NCBI GenBank assembly: GCA_028293285.1
Contig: JAQGPC010000037.1
Location: forward strand, 1 to 54,598
Length of the DNA: 54,598 bases
Source: Pedosphaera sp.
GTDB taxonomy: Bacteria > Verrucomicrobiota > Verrucomicrobiia > Limisphaerales > Pedosphaeraceae
Reading direction: 5' to 3'
Shown: positions 17,226 to 25,900 of the stretch, in pieces
How positions within the stretch are numbered: position 1 is the first letter of the stretch
Layout: every line of letters starts with the position of its first letter
The notes under the pieces: model-generated
Databases searched by the model: none
The model's input: the letters and a program-made list of their open reading frames with translations, nothing else
Told to the model about the DNA's origin: nothing
Made by a program: the position numbers and the translations under genes

Positions 17226-18245
17226 TTACTCCCGCCCCGCCGCCGCAATGAACGGCTTCAACTCATTCATCAACTTCGCGAAGAGTTCCAGCGACACCTG
17301 CTGCGCGCCGTCACTCCAGGCTTCCGCCGGATTCGGATGCACTTCGATCAATAACGCATCAGCGCCCATGGCGACCGCGCCCTTGCACATCGTCATGACG
17401 AGGTCAGCCCGACCCGCGCCTTGGCTTGGATCAATCACCATCGGCGAATGCGATTCCTTCTTGATGATCGGGATCGTGGAAAGGTCGAGCGTATTCCGCG
17501 TGTAAGTCTCGAACGTGCGAATGCCCCGCTCGCAGAACATCAGGTTCGGATTGTTATTGGAAAGCACATACTCGCCCGCCAGTAACCACTCTTCAATCTT
17601 CATGGACAACCCGCGTTTGAGCAATATCGGCTTGCCGGTCTTCGCCGCGGCGATGAGCAATTGGAAATTCTGCGAATTGCGCGCGCCAATCTGGAGAATA
17701 TCCGCAAATTCCGCCACCATCTCGGCATGATCTTCCGAGAGCAACTCGGTAATAATGCCCAATCCGGTTTCACGTCGCGCCTTATCGAGCAATTTCAATC
17801 CTTTCAAACCGAGTCCTTGAAATTCATAGGGAGACGTGCGCGGTTTGAATGCCCCGCCCCGCAGGATGGTCGCCCCCGCCGCCTTTACCGCATGCGCGGT
17901 CGTAAGCAATTGTTTCTCGCTCTCCACCGAGCAGGGCCCGGCCATGACTTGAATTTTTTTTCCGCCAATCAGATTGCCCCGGACATTGACAGTGGAATTC
18001 GCCGGATGCGCCTCGCGGCTGACGAGCTTGTAGCGCTTCTGTACCGGCATCACGCTTTCAATCGCCTGCGGGAACGTGCTCGGCAGGTTTTCCAGGGATT
18101 GATGGGTCAATTCGTCGCCAATTGCGCCGATAACCGTCCGGGCGACGCCCCGCATGATATGCGGCTTGTAACCAAGCTTTTTGATTTCCTTAAGCACGGC
18201 GGCTTCATCTTTTTTCGAGATTTTCGGTTTGAGGACAATGATCAT
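17226..18245 (-). CDS. aroF: AroF-type DAHP synthase (3-deoxy-7-phosphoheptulonate synthase)
   Basis: The 339-residue enzyme catalyses the first step of the shikimate pathway, condensing phosphoenolpyruvate with erythrose 4-phosphate. Residues 1-70 (MIIVLKPKISKKDEAAVLKE and LGYKPHIMRGVARTVIGAIG) form the regulatory ferredoxin-like domain of the type I-beta class. The barrel shows VMAGPCSVESEKQL, AAGATILRGGAFKPRTSPYE, GLGIITELLSEDH, LQIGARNSQNF, KPILLKRGLSMKIEEWL, and the metal/PEP region MVIDPSQGAGR with GADALLIEVHPNPAEAWSDG. It is a single-gene unit; the leader upstream (18278-18410) is an attenuator built for aromatic amino acid control. The start is the ATG at 18245, with no clear ribosome binding site. 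Confidence 0.95.
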   Translation of the reverse strand: MIIVLKPKISKKDEAAVLKEIKKLGYKPHIMRGVARTVIGAIGDELTHQSLENLPSTFPQAIESVMPVQKRYKLVSREAHPANSTVNVRGNLIGGKKIQVMAGPCSVESEKQLLTTAHAVKAAGATILRGGAFKPRTSPYEFQGLGLKGLKLLDKARRETGLGIITELLSEDHAEMVAEFADILQIGARNSQNFQLLIAAAKTGKPILLKRGLSMKIEEWLLAGEYVLSNNNPNLMFCERGIRTFETYTRNTLDLSTIPIIKKESHSPMVIDPSQGAGRADLVMTMCKGAVAMGADALLIEVHPNPAEAWSDGAQQVSLELFAKLMNELKPFIAAAGRE

Positions 18246-18277
18246 ATGTTCAGTTGGGTGATGCCGGGGTCACCACG

Positions 18278-18303
18278 AAAAAACCGCAGGTGGCGACCTG
18301 CGG
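18278..18303 (-). terminator. Rho-independent terminator of the aroF attenuator
   Basis: On the minus strand CCGCAGGT, loop CGCC, and ACCTGCGG form a perfect 8-bp GC-rich stem followed by six T (18283-18278). It lies 24 bases downstream of the leader-peptide stop codon and 32 bases before the aroF start. Its 5' arm overlaps the sequence CAGCCGCAG (18306-18298), which pairs perfectly with a segment inside the leader coding region (18341-18333). The terminator and the antiterminator pairing are therefore mutually exclusive. Confidence 0.88.
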
Positions 18304-18341
18304 CTGGTTTGGGAATTTTTTGGTTACTAGCGCAGCCGCAG
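18298..18341 (-). promoter_or_regulatory. Antiterminator pairing of the aroF attenuator
   Basis: The minus-strand segment CTGCGGCTG (18341-18333), which is codons 24-26 of the leader peptide, is the exact reverse complement of CAGCCGCAG (18306-18298). The second segment covers the 5' arm of the terminator. If the ribosome stalls on the aromatic codons (7-22), the first segment is free and pairs with the second, blocking the terminator. If translation reaches the stop codon at 18327, the ribosome hides the first segment and the terminator forms. A separate CGGGCT/AGCCCG hairpin (18354-18373) sits within the leader coding region. Confidence 0.75.
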
Positions 18342-18410
18342 CCGCCAGCTAACCGGGCTAAAATAAAAGCCCGCAAAGCTGCTTCCAAAGTAAAGGCCGC
18401 TCGAATTCAT
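18327..18410 (-). CDS. Leader peptide of the aroF attenuator, 27 residues
   Basis: The frame begins with ATG at 18410 and ends with TAG at 18329-18327. It holds seven aromatic residues among 27: Tyr7, Phe8, Phe12, Phe15, Tyr16, Phe17 and Trp22. A core of Phe-Tyr-Phe follows Gly14, and the peptide closes with Trp-Arg-Leu-Arg-Leu-Arg. The codons UUU and UAU/UAC dominate. The reading frame ends 24 bases upstream of the terminator stem, the spacing expected for ribosome-mediated attenuation. DAHP synthase is the classical target of aromatic feedback, so the content matches the gene it precedes. GAG lies 9 bases before the ATG as a weak Shine-Dalgarno. Confidence 0.85.
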   Translation of the reverse strand: MNSSGLYFGSSFAGFYFSPVSWRLRLR

Positions 18411-18417
18411 CGTTACC

Positions 18418-18445
18418 ACTCTAACAGGGCCGCAAAAGCCGTCAA
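18418..18445 (-). promoter_or_regulatory. Candidate promoter for the aroF leader
   Basis: On the minus strand TTGACG (18445-18440) is followed, after 16 bases, by TAGAGT (18423-18418). These match the sigma-70 -35 and -10 boxes in five and four positions. The expected start of transcription would then lie within one to three bases of the leader ATG at 18410, which would make the leader peptide mRNA leaderless or nearly so. A promoter further upstream cannot be excluded. Confidence 0.3.
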
Positions 18446-18522
18446 GTCTTGGTCAAAAGCCCCACTTACCCACGCGCCACGCTTGACCTTTCCCCGCTGT
18501 TCCGTAGTATGCGACAAATTTG

Positions 18523-19488
18523 ATGTCTGGTATGAAATATTTTTCCACCATGGTCCTGGCTGGAGCGGTGTTCTGCTCCGCAATAAGTGCCCGCGCCGAA
18601 TTGGCCAATGGCATCCAAGCCATCGTTAACGATTCCATCGTCACCTATCAGCAGGTGGAAATGTACACCGCCCAGGGCGAGGAATTTCTCCGCCAGCAAT
18701 ACGGAAAGCAGCCGCAGGAATATCAAAAACGACTCATGTCCATGCGTAACCAGGGGTTGGAAAACTTGGTTACACGCCAGCTTGTGCTGCAGGACTTCAA
18801 GTCATCAGGTTTCCACGTCCCCGAGAGTATTATTGATGACATCGTCCAGGAACGTGTTCGCGCGCGTTTTCAAGACCGCGTCGAACTTACCAAGAAATTG
18901 CAAAGTGAAGGATTGACTTTCGAGTCCTTTCGCAAGGAAATCCGCGACCAGCTTATCTTCGACGAAATGCGGCGCAAATATGTGCCCGAGCCGATCATTT
19001 CCCCACATAAGATCGAAGCCTACTATCAAGGTCACGCGGTTGATTTCAAAGTTGCTGACCAGGTTAAGTATCGGGTGATGGTATTCAACCGCACACCCAC
19101 GGACACTGATGGCACCACCAAAAAACGGGCCGAAGAAATTGTCACCCAACTTAAAGACGGTGCCACTTTCGCGGACATGGCCAAGACCTATTCCGAAGGC
19201 CCCACTCGTAATGAAGGTGGCGAAGTCGGTTGGCAGGAACTTTCCGTGGTCAACAAAGCTCTGGTCGAACATTTGGCCAAGCTCAAGGCCGCTGAATACA
19301 GCGGCGTCATTGAAACTCCCGAAGCTTATTTCATCATCCAACTCGAAGAACGCAAGCCCAGCCATATCAAGCCCTTGAACGATGTTCGCGATGACATCGA
19401 AAAAAACTTGATGGTTCAAGAAAGCAACCGCAAGCAGGAAGAGTGGATAGCCAGGTTGAAAAAGAAGACCTTCATCCGCTATTTCTAA
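18523..19488 (+). CDS. SurA/PpiC-type peptidyl-prolyl isomerase chaperone, exported
   Basis: The start at ATG 18523 gives 321 residues (a second ATG at 18532 is equally good and starts the signal peptide more closely). The signal peptide MKYFSTMVLAGAVFCSAISARA is clear. Residues about 25-175 are the SurA N-terminal domain: LANGIQAIVNDSIVTYQQVE, LMSMRNQGLENLVTRQLVLQDF, ESFRKEIRDQLIFDEM. A parvulin-like PPIase domain follows, with AEEIVTQLKDGATFADMAKTYSEGPTR and GGEVGWQELSVVN, then GVIETPEAYFIIQLEERKPS and a coiled helical end. It would help outer-membrane or secreted proteins fold in the periplasm. The gene diverges from aroF over a 277-base gap holding the attenuator. Confidence 0.92.
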   Translation: MSGMKYFSTMVLAGAVFCSAISARAELANGIQAIVNDSIVTYQQVEMYTAQGEEFLRQQYGKQPQEYQKRLMSMRNQGLENLVTRQLVLQDFKSSGFHVPESIIDDIVQERVRARFQDRVELTKKLQSEGLTFESFRKEIRDQLIFDEMRRKYVPEPIISPHKIEAYYQGHAVDFKVADQVKYRVMVFNRTPTDTDGTTKKRAEEIVTQLKDGATFADMAKTYSEGPTRNEGGEVGWQELSVVNKALVEHLAKLKAAEYSGVIETPEAYFIIQLEERKPSHIKPLNDVRDDIEKNLMVQESNRKQEEWIARLKKKTFIRYF

Positions 19489-19564
19489 GGAATAGTTGGG
19501 TATCCAAGTCGTCGGAGCGCGCTTATGCCCGTCTGGAGAGACCCCGGGCGCAGCAATGTTAAAC

Positions 19565-19586
19565 GGAAGGAACTTTAAATCCTTCC
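19565..19586 (+). terminator. Weak hairpin after the SurA-like gene
   Basis: GGAAGGA and TCCTTCC form a perfect 7-bp stem around an 8-base loop, about 76 bases downstream of the SurA-like stop codon. The following bases (TCCAATTGTG) are not a proper T run, so it is a weak terminator candidate. The adjoining CATTCGTCATTAG / TTAGTCATTCGACATTA sequence up to pdxA is a degenerate short repeat that codes for nothing. Confidence 0.3.
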
Positions 19587-19650
19587 TCCAATTGTGAACG
19601 CCACATTTCCCATTCGTCATTAGCACTTAGTCATTCGACATTAACTTAGC

Positions 19651-20643
19651 ATGAACGGATGTCTCGGCATTTCATTAGGCGACGTCACTGGCATTGGCCC
19701 CGAAGTTACGCTCAAGGCATTGGCCGCCGAAGCTTCGGCGGATGAAACGCGCTACCTGATCATTGGTGATGCTGGCCACCTTCAACGACTTAATCAGCAA
19801 TTGGGGCTTAACCTTTCCCTTCAATCCTACAGCGATTCGCGCAGTGAAGGACGCTTCTTTGTTCATAATCCCTTTCCCGAAGTGTTGCCCGAAAAAATGG
19901 AAGCTGGTTCTCCTTTGGCGGCTAAGGCGGCAATGGCCTGGTTAAAAGATGCCGCGCAACGTTGCCTGGATCGCGAACTGGACGGAATGGTCACCGCACC
20001 CGTCAACAAGGAATCCATCATTCGTTCCGGTCATTCTTTTGTCGGGCAGACCGAATTCCTCTCGCAAATGGCCGGCGCGGATCGAACCGCCATGATGCTG
20101 CTCGGCCACGATGATCGCGGCCGCTGGTTGCGGGTGGTTCTCGCAACCACTCATGTGCCGCTCCGTACGGTGGCTGCCCATTTGACTCAGGCGAAAGTTG
20201 AACTCGCCATTGAATTGGCCGCCCAATCCTGCGTTGACCTTGGCTTGTCACGTTCGCGCGTGGCTGTTTGCGGTCTGAACCCGCATGCTGGCGAAGGTGG
20301 CGAATTGGGCACGGAAGAGATCACTGTAGTGACTCCGGCCGTTAAAGCCGCGCAACAAAGGAAACTGGATGTCCACGGTCCTTTTGCAGCCGATGCTTTA
20401 TTCTACTACGTGTTCAAAGGCGACTACGATGCCGTGGTCGCCATGTATCACGACCAGGGCTTGGTGCCGCTAAAAATGATCGGCTTCGAAAGTGGCATTA
20501 ATTGGACTTTGGGATTGCCCTTCATTCGCACCTCGCCCGACCATGGCACCGCTTACAACATCGCGGGCCAAGGCATCGCCAATCCTTCCAGCATGCAGGC
20601 CGCCATCCGACTGGCCAAACAATTGGCGCGGAAACGGGCCTGA
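19651..20643 (+). CDS. pdxA: PdxA, 4-hydroxythreonine-4-phosphate dehydrogenase
   Basis: PdxA oxidises 4-phosphohydroxy-L-threonine with NAD in the DXP-dependent route to pyridoxal phosphate. The 330-residue protein begins ISLGDVTGIGPEVTLKAL (the GDPxGIGPE-type N-terminus with Val for Pro). It continues with VTAPVNKESI, FVGQTEFLSQMAG, VVLATTHVPLRTV, VCGLNPHAGEGGELGTEE with the conserved His, HGPFAADALF, and VAMYHDQGLVPLKMIGFESG. That last piece holds the metal-binding His of the family. FIRTSPDHGTAYNIAGQG closes the protein. Length and motif order are standard. It may be a single gene; the next gene is on the opposite strand, four bases after the stop. Confidence 0.95.
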   Translation: MNGCLGISLGDVTGIGPEVTLKALAAEASADETRYLIIGDAGHLQRLNQQLGLNLSLQSYSDSRSEGRFFVHNPFPEVLPEKMEAGSPLAAKAAMAWLKDAAQRCLDRELDGMVTAPVNKESIIRSGHSFVGQTEFLSQMAGADRTAMMLLGHDDRGRWLRVVLATTHVPLRTVAAHLTQAKVELAIELAAQSCVDLGLSRSRVAVCGLNPHAGEGGELGTEEITVVTPAVKAAQQRKLDVHGPFAADALFYYVFKGDYDAVVAMYHDQGLVPLKMIGFESGINWTLGLPFIRTSPDHGTAYNIAGQGIANPSSMQAAIRLAKQLARKRA

Positions 20644-20647
20644 TAAT

Positions 20648-22711
20648 TTACTGCAGCAGCAAGGCGCGGTAATAACGTCGTTGGAACGCCGGGGCATTCG
20701 TGTCAACGAAATCAAAGCCGCCGCCAATCGCCGCGTTCGTCCTGAGTATTTCCCAGAAGGTAAGATTGGTGCTGGACTCAATCCGGTAATTCCGCCCGGC
20801 TGATCCAGTGAGATGAAAATGAAACTGGTTGCCGGAGATCAGCGGCTGACTCAGCGTTGGCGGACTGTTGCTGAATGGTTGGGCAATGAAATTGACCACC
20901 CCATTGTTCGTCCCCGCGATGGAAACATTCTGGTTGGGCACCGTCAGGAAACCGCGGGCATTTACATCAGCGGAGTTGATTCCCACCGTCCAAGTGCCCG
21001 GAAAAACTGGCAACTGGTAATTACCACTATTATCCGTGGTGGCGCACCCGCTCGAATAAAGCGTGCCGTTGAGGGAGATGTTGCAAAATAAATTCACCCC
21101 GACCAAGGGATTCTGGTTGTTGTCCTTAACCGTTCCGGTGACGTGGGCAGTCGCAATTTGCGCTACCACACTAATGTTATTTTGGTCTACGCCGTCGGTG
21201 ACATTGAATTGGAGATCTGGACTGACTAAATTCTGTTCGGCCCCTGATTGACATTCCAGGGCCACGCGCCAACTGCCTCCATAGATTCCAGCATCAAAGC
21301 TTCCATCATTACTGGTTTGAGGATAAATGCTGCCGCTGCCGTTCGTGTCGGTGGTTGGACTAACTACCAACTGAATGTTTGCCACCGGATTGTTGCTGTT
21401 ATCCAGCACGTGCCCACGCAAATGCGCGGTGATGCGGCGCACAATAAAATTCTGCAGGACGGCTTCACCATTGGTGATGCTGAGCGTGGTGCCTGAACCG
21501 ATGAATCCGGCCGCGGCCAGCGAGCTGTTGTCGGGGCCGATGTTCAAGAAGCTTGAACCCAACACACCTACTGAGTAATTGCCGTTCGTATCGCTTTGAC
21601 CCACCGCATCAAAAAGGTTGCCTGAATCCTGGGCGAACAGGCTCATCAACGGAACTGGATTGGTCAGGTTGTCCTTGACGGTTCCGTAAACCAGCGCCGT
21701 GACCTTCAGTAATTGAAAGTTGGCATTGGAAACACTGCCGCTGGTGGTATTTACATTTATGGAATTATTCTGGCGGGCATAACCTAATAACGAACCGCCG
21801 GATTCACCCCCTAATTTAACCTTCCATAATCCCGCAGTTACCGGGAGGTTATAGTTACCGTTGCCATCCGTAAAGACGGCGGCAAAAAGACCGCTGTTCT
21901 GTTCAGCTTGTATGAATATTCCGGGCAGGCCTATGCCGCTCAAGCTGTCACTGACTTTTCCATTAGCGCTGGTGGTGGCCGCAGCAATCGCAAGATTCTT
22001 GGTGGCGAAAGCATTGGAACTTACCGTCACGCTCCCGGCAGCTTGATCGGAAACAAATCCCGGCTTGATGCAAACGACGGAGTAATTATTCGTTGTCGCG
22101 GCATACAACGTGTAATGGCCGGCAGCATCGGTAACCGTGCCGCCGCCCCCATCCGCATCTTGCTGAGCCAGGACCACTACCGCATTACTTAATGGAAATC
22201 CCGTGTCGGCAGCCGTCAATGTGCCGGTGACGCCCTGCGATTGGACTTTCTGGTTAATGGTGAGCGACTGGATAAGAGGCGTGATGCCATTTGTCGGGTC
22301 AGAAATTTTGATCAAATATTTTCCCGCGATGTGGTCGAGCACATGATTCAAAGCGGGATAAGATAAATCCACCCTTACCTGGCCATTCGTCAAGCTGTCG
22401 TCGTCGCCCGGAACACTGAGATTGCGAATGCCGGCGATGCGCGGCAATTGGCCGTCTGTGACCGTAAAACTCTGAACCAGCAACTCTCCCGCATCAATAA
22501 TTCCGTTTGTGTTGGCATCGAAAAACTTTTCAATCCGTAACGTTTCGCCTGCGCTCAGCCCGGTGACACCAATCCTTACCGTGCCAACATAATCATTGGT
22601 AATGTTTGACGGAACAATCGTCAGCACCGGGACAGCAGGGGACGAAAAAACGAAACAAAAGCTAACCACCCAAAAGACGAAAGGAAGCACCCCGGGAAAT
22701 GGCTTTTTCAT
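20648..22711 (-). CDS. Secreted protein of repeated carboxypeptidase-regulatory-like (CNA-B-like) domains
   Basis: The 687-residue protein starts with a signal peptide (MKKPFPGVLPFVFWVVSFCFVFSSPAVP). A preamble includes NGIIDAGELL, a calcium-loop-like piece. Five or six units follow of the form VSGTVKDNxxNPVPxMxLFAQDxxGNxxSVxTDxNGNYxVxV, near residues 180, 255, 340, 430 and 525. These resemble beta-sandwich domains seen in carboxypeptidase regulatory domains and in CNA-B adhesins. The C-terminal 80 residues form the FYRL-type tail (ending FQRRYYRALLLQ) found on other exported proteins here. It is likely a cell-surface or exported adhesin-like protein. Enzymatic activity is not apparent. Confidence 0.72.
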   Translation of the reverse strand: MKKPFPGVLPFVFWVVSFCFVFSSPAVPVLTIVPSNITNDYVGTVRIGVTGLSAGETLRIEKFFDANTNGIIDAGELLVQSFTVTDGQLPRIAGIRNLSVPGDDDSLTNGQVRVDLSYPALNHVLDHIAGKYLIKISDPTNGITPLIQSLTINQKVQSQGVTGTLTAADTGFPLSNAVVVLAQQDADGGGGTVTDAAGHYTLYAATTNNYSVVCIKPGFVSDQAAGSVTVSSNAFATKNLAIAAATTSANGKVSDSLSGIGLPGIFIQAEQNSGLFAAVFTDGNGNYNLPVTAGLWKVKLGGESGGSLLGYARQNNSINVNTTSGSVSNANFQLLKVTALVYGTVKDNLTNPVPLMSLFAQDSGNLFDAVGQSDTNGNYSVGVLGSSFLNIGPDNSSLAAAGFIGSGTTLSITNGEAVLQNFIVRRITAHLRGHVLDNSNNPVANIQLVVSPTTDTNGSGSIYPQTSNDGSFDAGIYGGSWRVALECQSGAEQNLVSPDLQFNVTDGVDQNNISVVAQIATAHVTGTVKDNNQNPLVGVNLFCNISLNGTLYSSGCATTDNSGNYQLPVFPGTWTVGINSADVNARGFLTVPNQNVSIAGTNNGVVNFIAQPFSNSPPTLSQPLISGNQFHFHLTGSAGRNYRIESSTNLTFWEILRTNAAIGGGFDFVDTNAPAFQRRYYRALLLQ

Positions 22712-22915
22712 GCCGGATTCCTAACAGGCCATGAGTTAACTTCAAGTTAATTTTCTCATTCGCAAATGTTATGACCGCCATCTCCGGCGACACCGTGCCC
22801 GCCAGTGGCTTTTTCGACCCTCATCGATCCCAACGCTTCCTCATTCTCTCGACGCTACTACCGCGCGCTGACCGGTTCTTAGCTTCACCGGCAATCCTTC
22901 TCATCACAATTGGGA

Positions 22916-22945
22916 TACTTACCAATGTAATTCCATTTGTGACTC
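22916..22945 (+). promoter_or_regulatory. Upstream element shared by two secreted glycan-related genes, copy 1
   Basis: TACTTACC, then two variable bases, then TGTAATTCCATTTGTGACTC (22926-22945). The same 20-base sequence lies at 26518-26537 before the next gene of this pair. Copy 1 ends 33 bases before the ATG at 22979. A TACGT-TT string before both start codons also matches. This is either a shared promoter/operator or sequence left from duplication of the gene's 5' end. Confidence 0.7.
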
Positions 22946-22978
22946 ATTGGCCGGTGTGAAACAATAAGTAATACGTTT

Positions 22979-25900
22979 ATGTTTCATGCCATGCTGTTTC
23001 CGCTATTTTCTTTTTTGACAGTCACACTGGTGTTTCTTTCTGCCTCGGCACAAGCCTCGGCACAAGCCTCGGCACAAACTATCCACGAACCGTTCAGTTA
23101 CTCCGTCGGCGCAAATCTCATCGGCCAGACCAATGCCACCGGCCAATACTGGACTGCCGCTGGAACTGGCGCTACTCAAGCAACCATTGCGAGTGGTAAT
23201 CTCAGCGTTACCGAAATGCCTCCCGCCGCTGGCGCAGCCATCCAATTTGGCGCGGTGAACGGCCCAAGTCCCCGCTTCAATTTCGGTCAGGCCACGACCC
23301 AGGGCACACTTTACTACTCATTTGTTTTTAAAGTCACCGACCTCGGAGTGCTGGATTCCACCGGTGGCTTTTTTGCGGGTTTTAATAATTCCAGCGGCAC
23401 ACAAACCACCACTCCCAACGTTATTGGCACACGACTCCTCGTCCGCTCAACCAGTGACGGCTTCAATCTCGGGCTCAGCAAAAGTTCCTCCACCCCCTCT
23501 GATTTTGTCTGGGCAACCAATGTGTTTCACCTTAACGACCTCATCTTCGTGGTTGGGAGCTACACATTTAATACCAACAACAACGCGGATGACGCCGCGC
23601 AACTCTGGCTCAACCCCAGCCCTTACGATTTCGATGCCACCAATGCTCCCCCGCCCACGCTAACCTCTGGTGCCGGCAGCGACATCACGGCAAATCAGAT
23701 TGCCAGCTTTGTCTTTTTTCAGCGCGGTCTGAATAATTCCCTCCAACCCGGTCAAGTAATTGCCGATGAACTACGGATTGCCACTAACTGGGCTGCTGTA
23801 GCTCCGCGCGATCCCAATGTGGTGGGTGCTGGGACACTGATTGGAAAATTACTTTGGGGTTATCAAGGCTGGCACGCCTGTCAGAACGATGGCTCGCCCT
23901 ATAACAAATACGTTCATTGGGGACATCTCGATAACGCCCGGCCTTCCACCAATGATGTCGTCGATGATATCTGGCCCGACCTTTCCGAATTCGATGCCGA
24001 CGAATTGTTCCCGAGCTTTCTCACGCTGAATAACGGCCAGCCACTTCAGGTGTATTCCTCCTACAAGCAAAAAACAGTCATGCGCCATTTCAAATGGATG
24101 CAGGACTACGGCCTGGACGGCGTTGTCTTTCAAAGGTTCATCAAGGACATGTATCTCGATGCAAACTTCACCACGTTGCGAAACCAAAACCTGATCAATG
24201 CCAAGGCTGCTGCGGAAACATACGGTCGTGCTTTCACCGTGATGTACGATGTTTCGGGCGAAGACCCTGCTTTGGCCCTGTCTCATTTATCCACCGATTG
24301 GTCTTACCTGGTGAATACCTTGCAACTGACCAACAGCACCCGTTATGTCCGTCATAAGGGCAAACCTGTCGTCTCAATCTGGGGACTTGGCTTCTCGCAC
24401 ATCCCAATCACCCCCTCACAGGCGCAGGACATTATTACTTTCTTCCGCACGAATGGCTGCACTGTGCTGGGCGGCATCCCCACTTACTGGCGCACGCTGA
24501 GCGGCGATTCCCAAACCAACGCGGCATGGGCGGATATCTACCACTCGTTTGACATCATTTCTCCCTGGATGGTGGGTCGGCTCAATTCTGAATCGGCGGC
24601 GGACTATTTTCGCGCCAATACCCTGGTGCCGGATTTGGCCGCAGCCCAGGCGGCGGACATTGACTACATGCCAGTGATTTACCCGGGCTATTCCGCACAC
24701 AATCTTGGCGGCACAGCGGCCTTGAACAGCATCCCGCGCAAGGGCGGGCGTTTCTTCTGGCGGCAACTCTATGACAACCTGTTCTCCGGTTGCAGCATGT
24801 TCTTCGGTGCGATGTTCGATGAGATTGACGAGGGCACAGCCATGTACAAATTGGCGCCCACGCCAGCCACCATCCCCCAAGGCACCAACTTCTTCGCACT
24901 GAACGTGGATGGCGAAGCCCTTCCGGCCGATTGGTATTTGCGCGTCGCTGGTCAGGCCACACGCATGATCAACGGGAAATTATTTCTTACCTCCACCCTT
25001 CCCATTTCCCATACCAATAGCCTGAGCCTCCTATCTCCAAATGGCGGTGAAACCTGGCTCGCCGGCAGCCCGGCTACCGTCAGTTGGAACTCCACCGGCC
25101 TGATCAATGGAGTAAGAATTGATCTTTCCACAGACGGCGGACTCTCTTGGCGCGGGCTGGCATACAATGCTTCGAACAGCGGTTCATACACCTTCACCGT
25201 GCCCTCTTATGTGAGCGCCAACTGCCGTGTTCGGATCATGGAGTTGGATGGCTCCCCGGCGGATAATTCCGGCGCCAATTTCAGCATCCAGTCGAACGGC
25301 ATCAATCCCAATCAACACTTGGAGCCATTGTGGAACCTCCTTCCCGGCAGCCGCTCTTATTTAAGCAGTGCTGGTAACAGCAATGAACGGGGCTTGGCGT
25401 ATAATTCGCTGACTGACGAATTATATATGGTCCATCACGGAACGGATGGCTTGAGCGTGACCGTCTTGAATGGCAGTACCGGTGCCGGCCTGCGTATTCT
25501 GAATCTCACCGGTATTTCCGGCGGATCCTTTGTGCTTGATAAAATTGGCGTGGCAGATGATGGAACAATTTATGCCGCCAATGTCGTCAACCCCATTTCC
25601 AGTTCCAACCCGCTAAAAATTTATCGTTGGGCCAATTCGAATTCGAACACGATTCCTGTTTTAGCGTATTCCGGAACTGCGGGCTTCGGCTCTGGGCCGA
25701 GAATAGGCGATGCACTATCAATTCGGGGTGCGGGAACCAACACTCAGATTTTGATCGGCACGCGCAGCTCCGGTGCCAGTTGCATCTTCACCAGTACCAA
25801 CGGAACTAATTTTACCGCCACACGCCTTTTTGTCACGGATCTCGTGGTAAACCAGACCGGGCTTGGACTCGCCTTCGGCATCGGAAATACTTTCTGGTGC

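Noticed and set aside
18805-19626. 273-codon frame antisense to the SurA-like gene
   Set aside because: It lies fully across a clear chaperone gene and has no signal or motif of its own.
22771-22959. 62-codon frame upstream of the GH99-like gene
   Set aside because: It overlaps the shared upstream element and shows no protein-like conservation; more likely untranslated.
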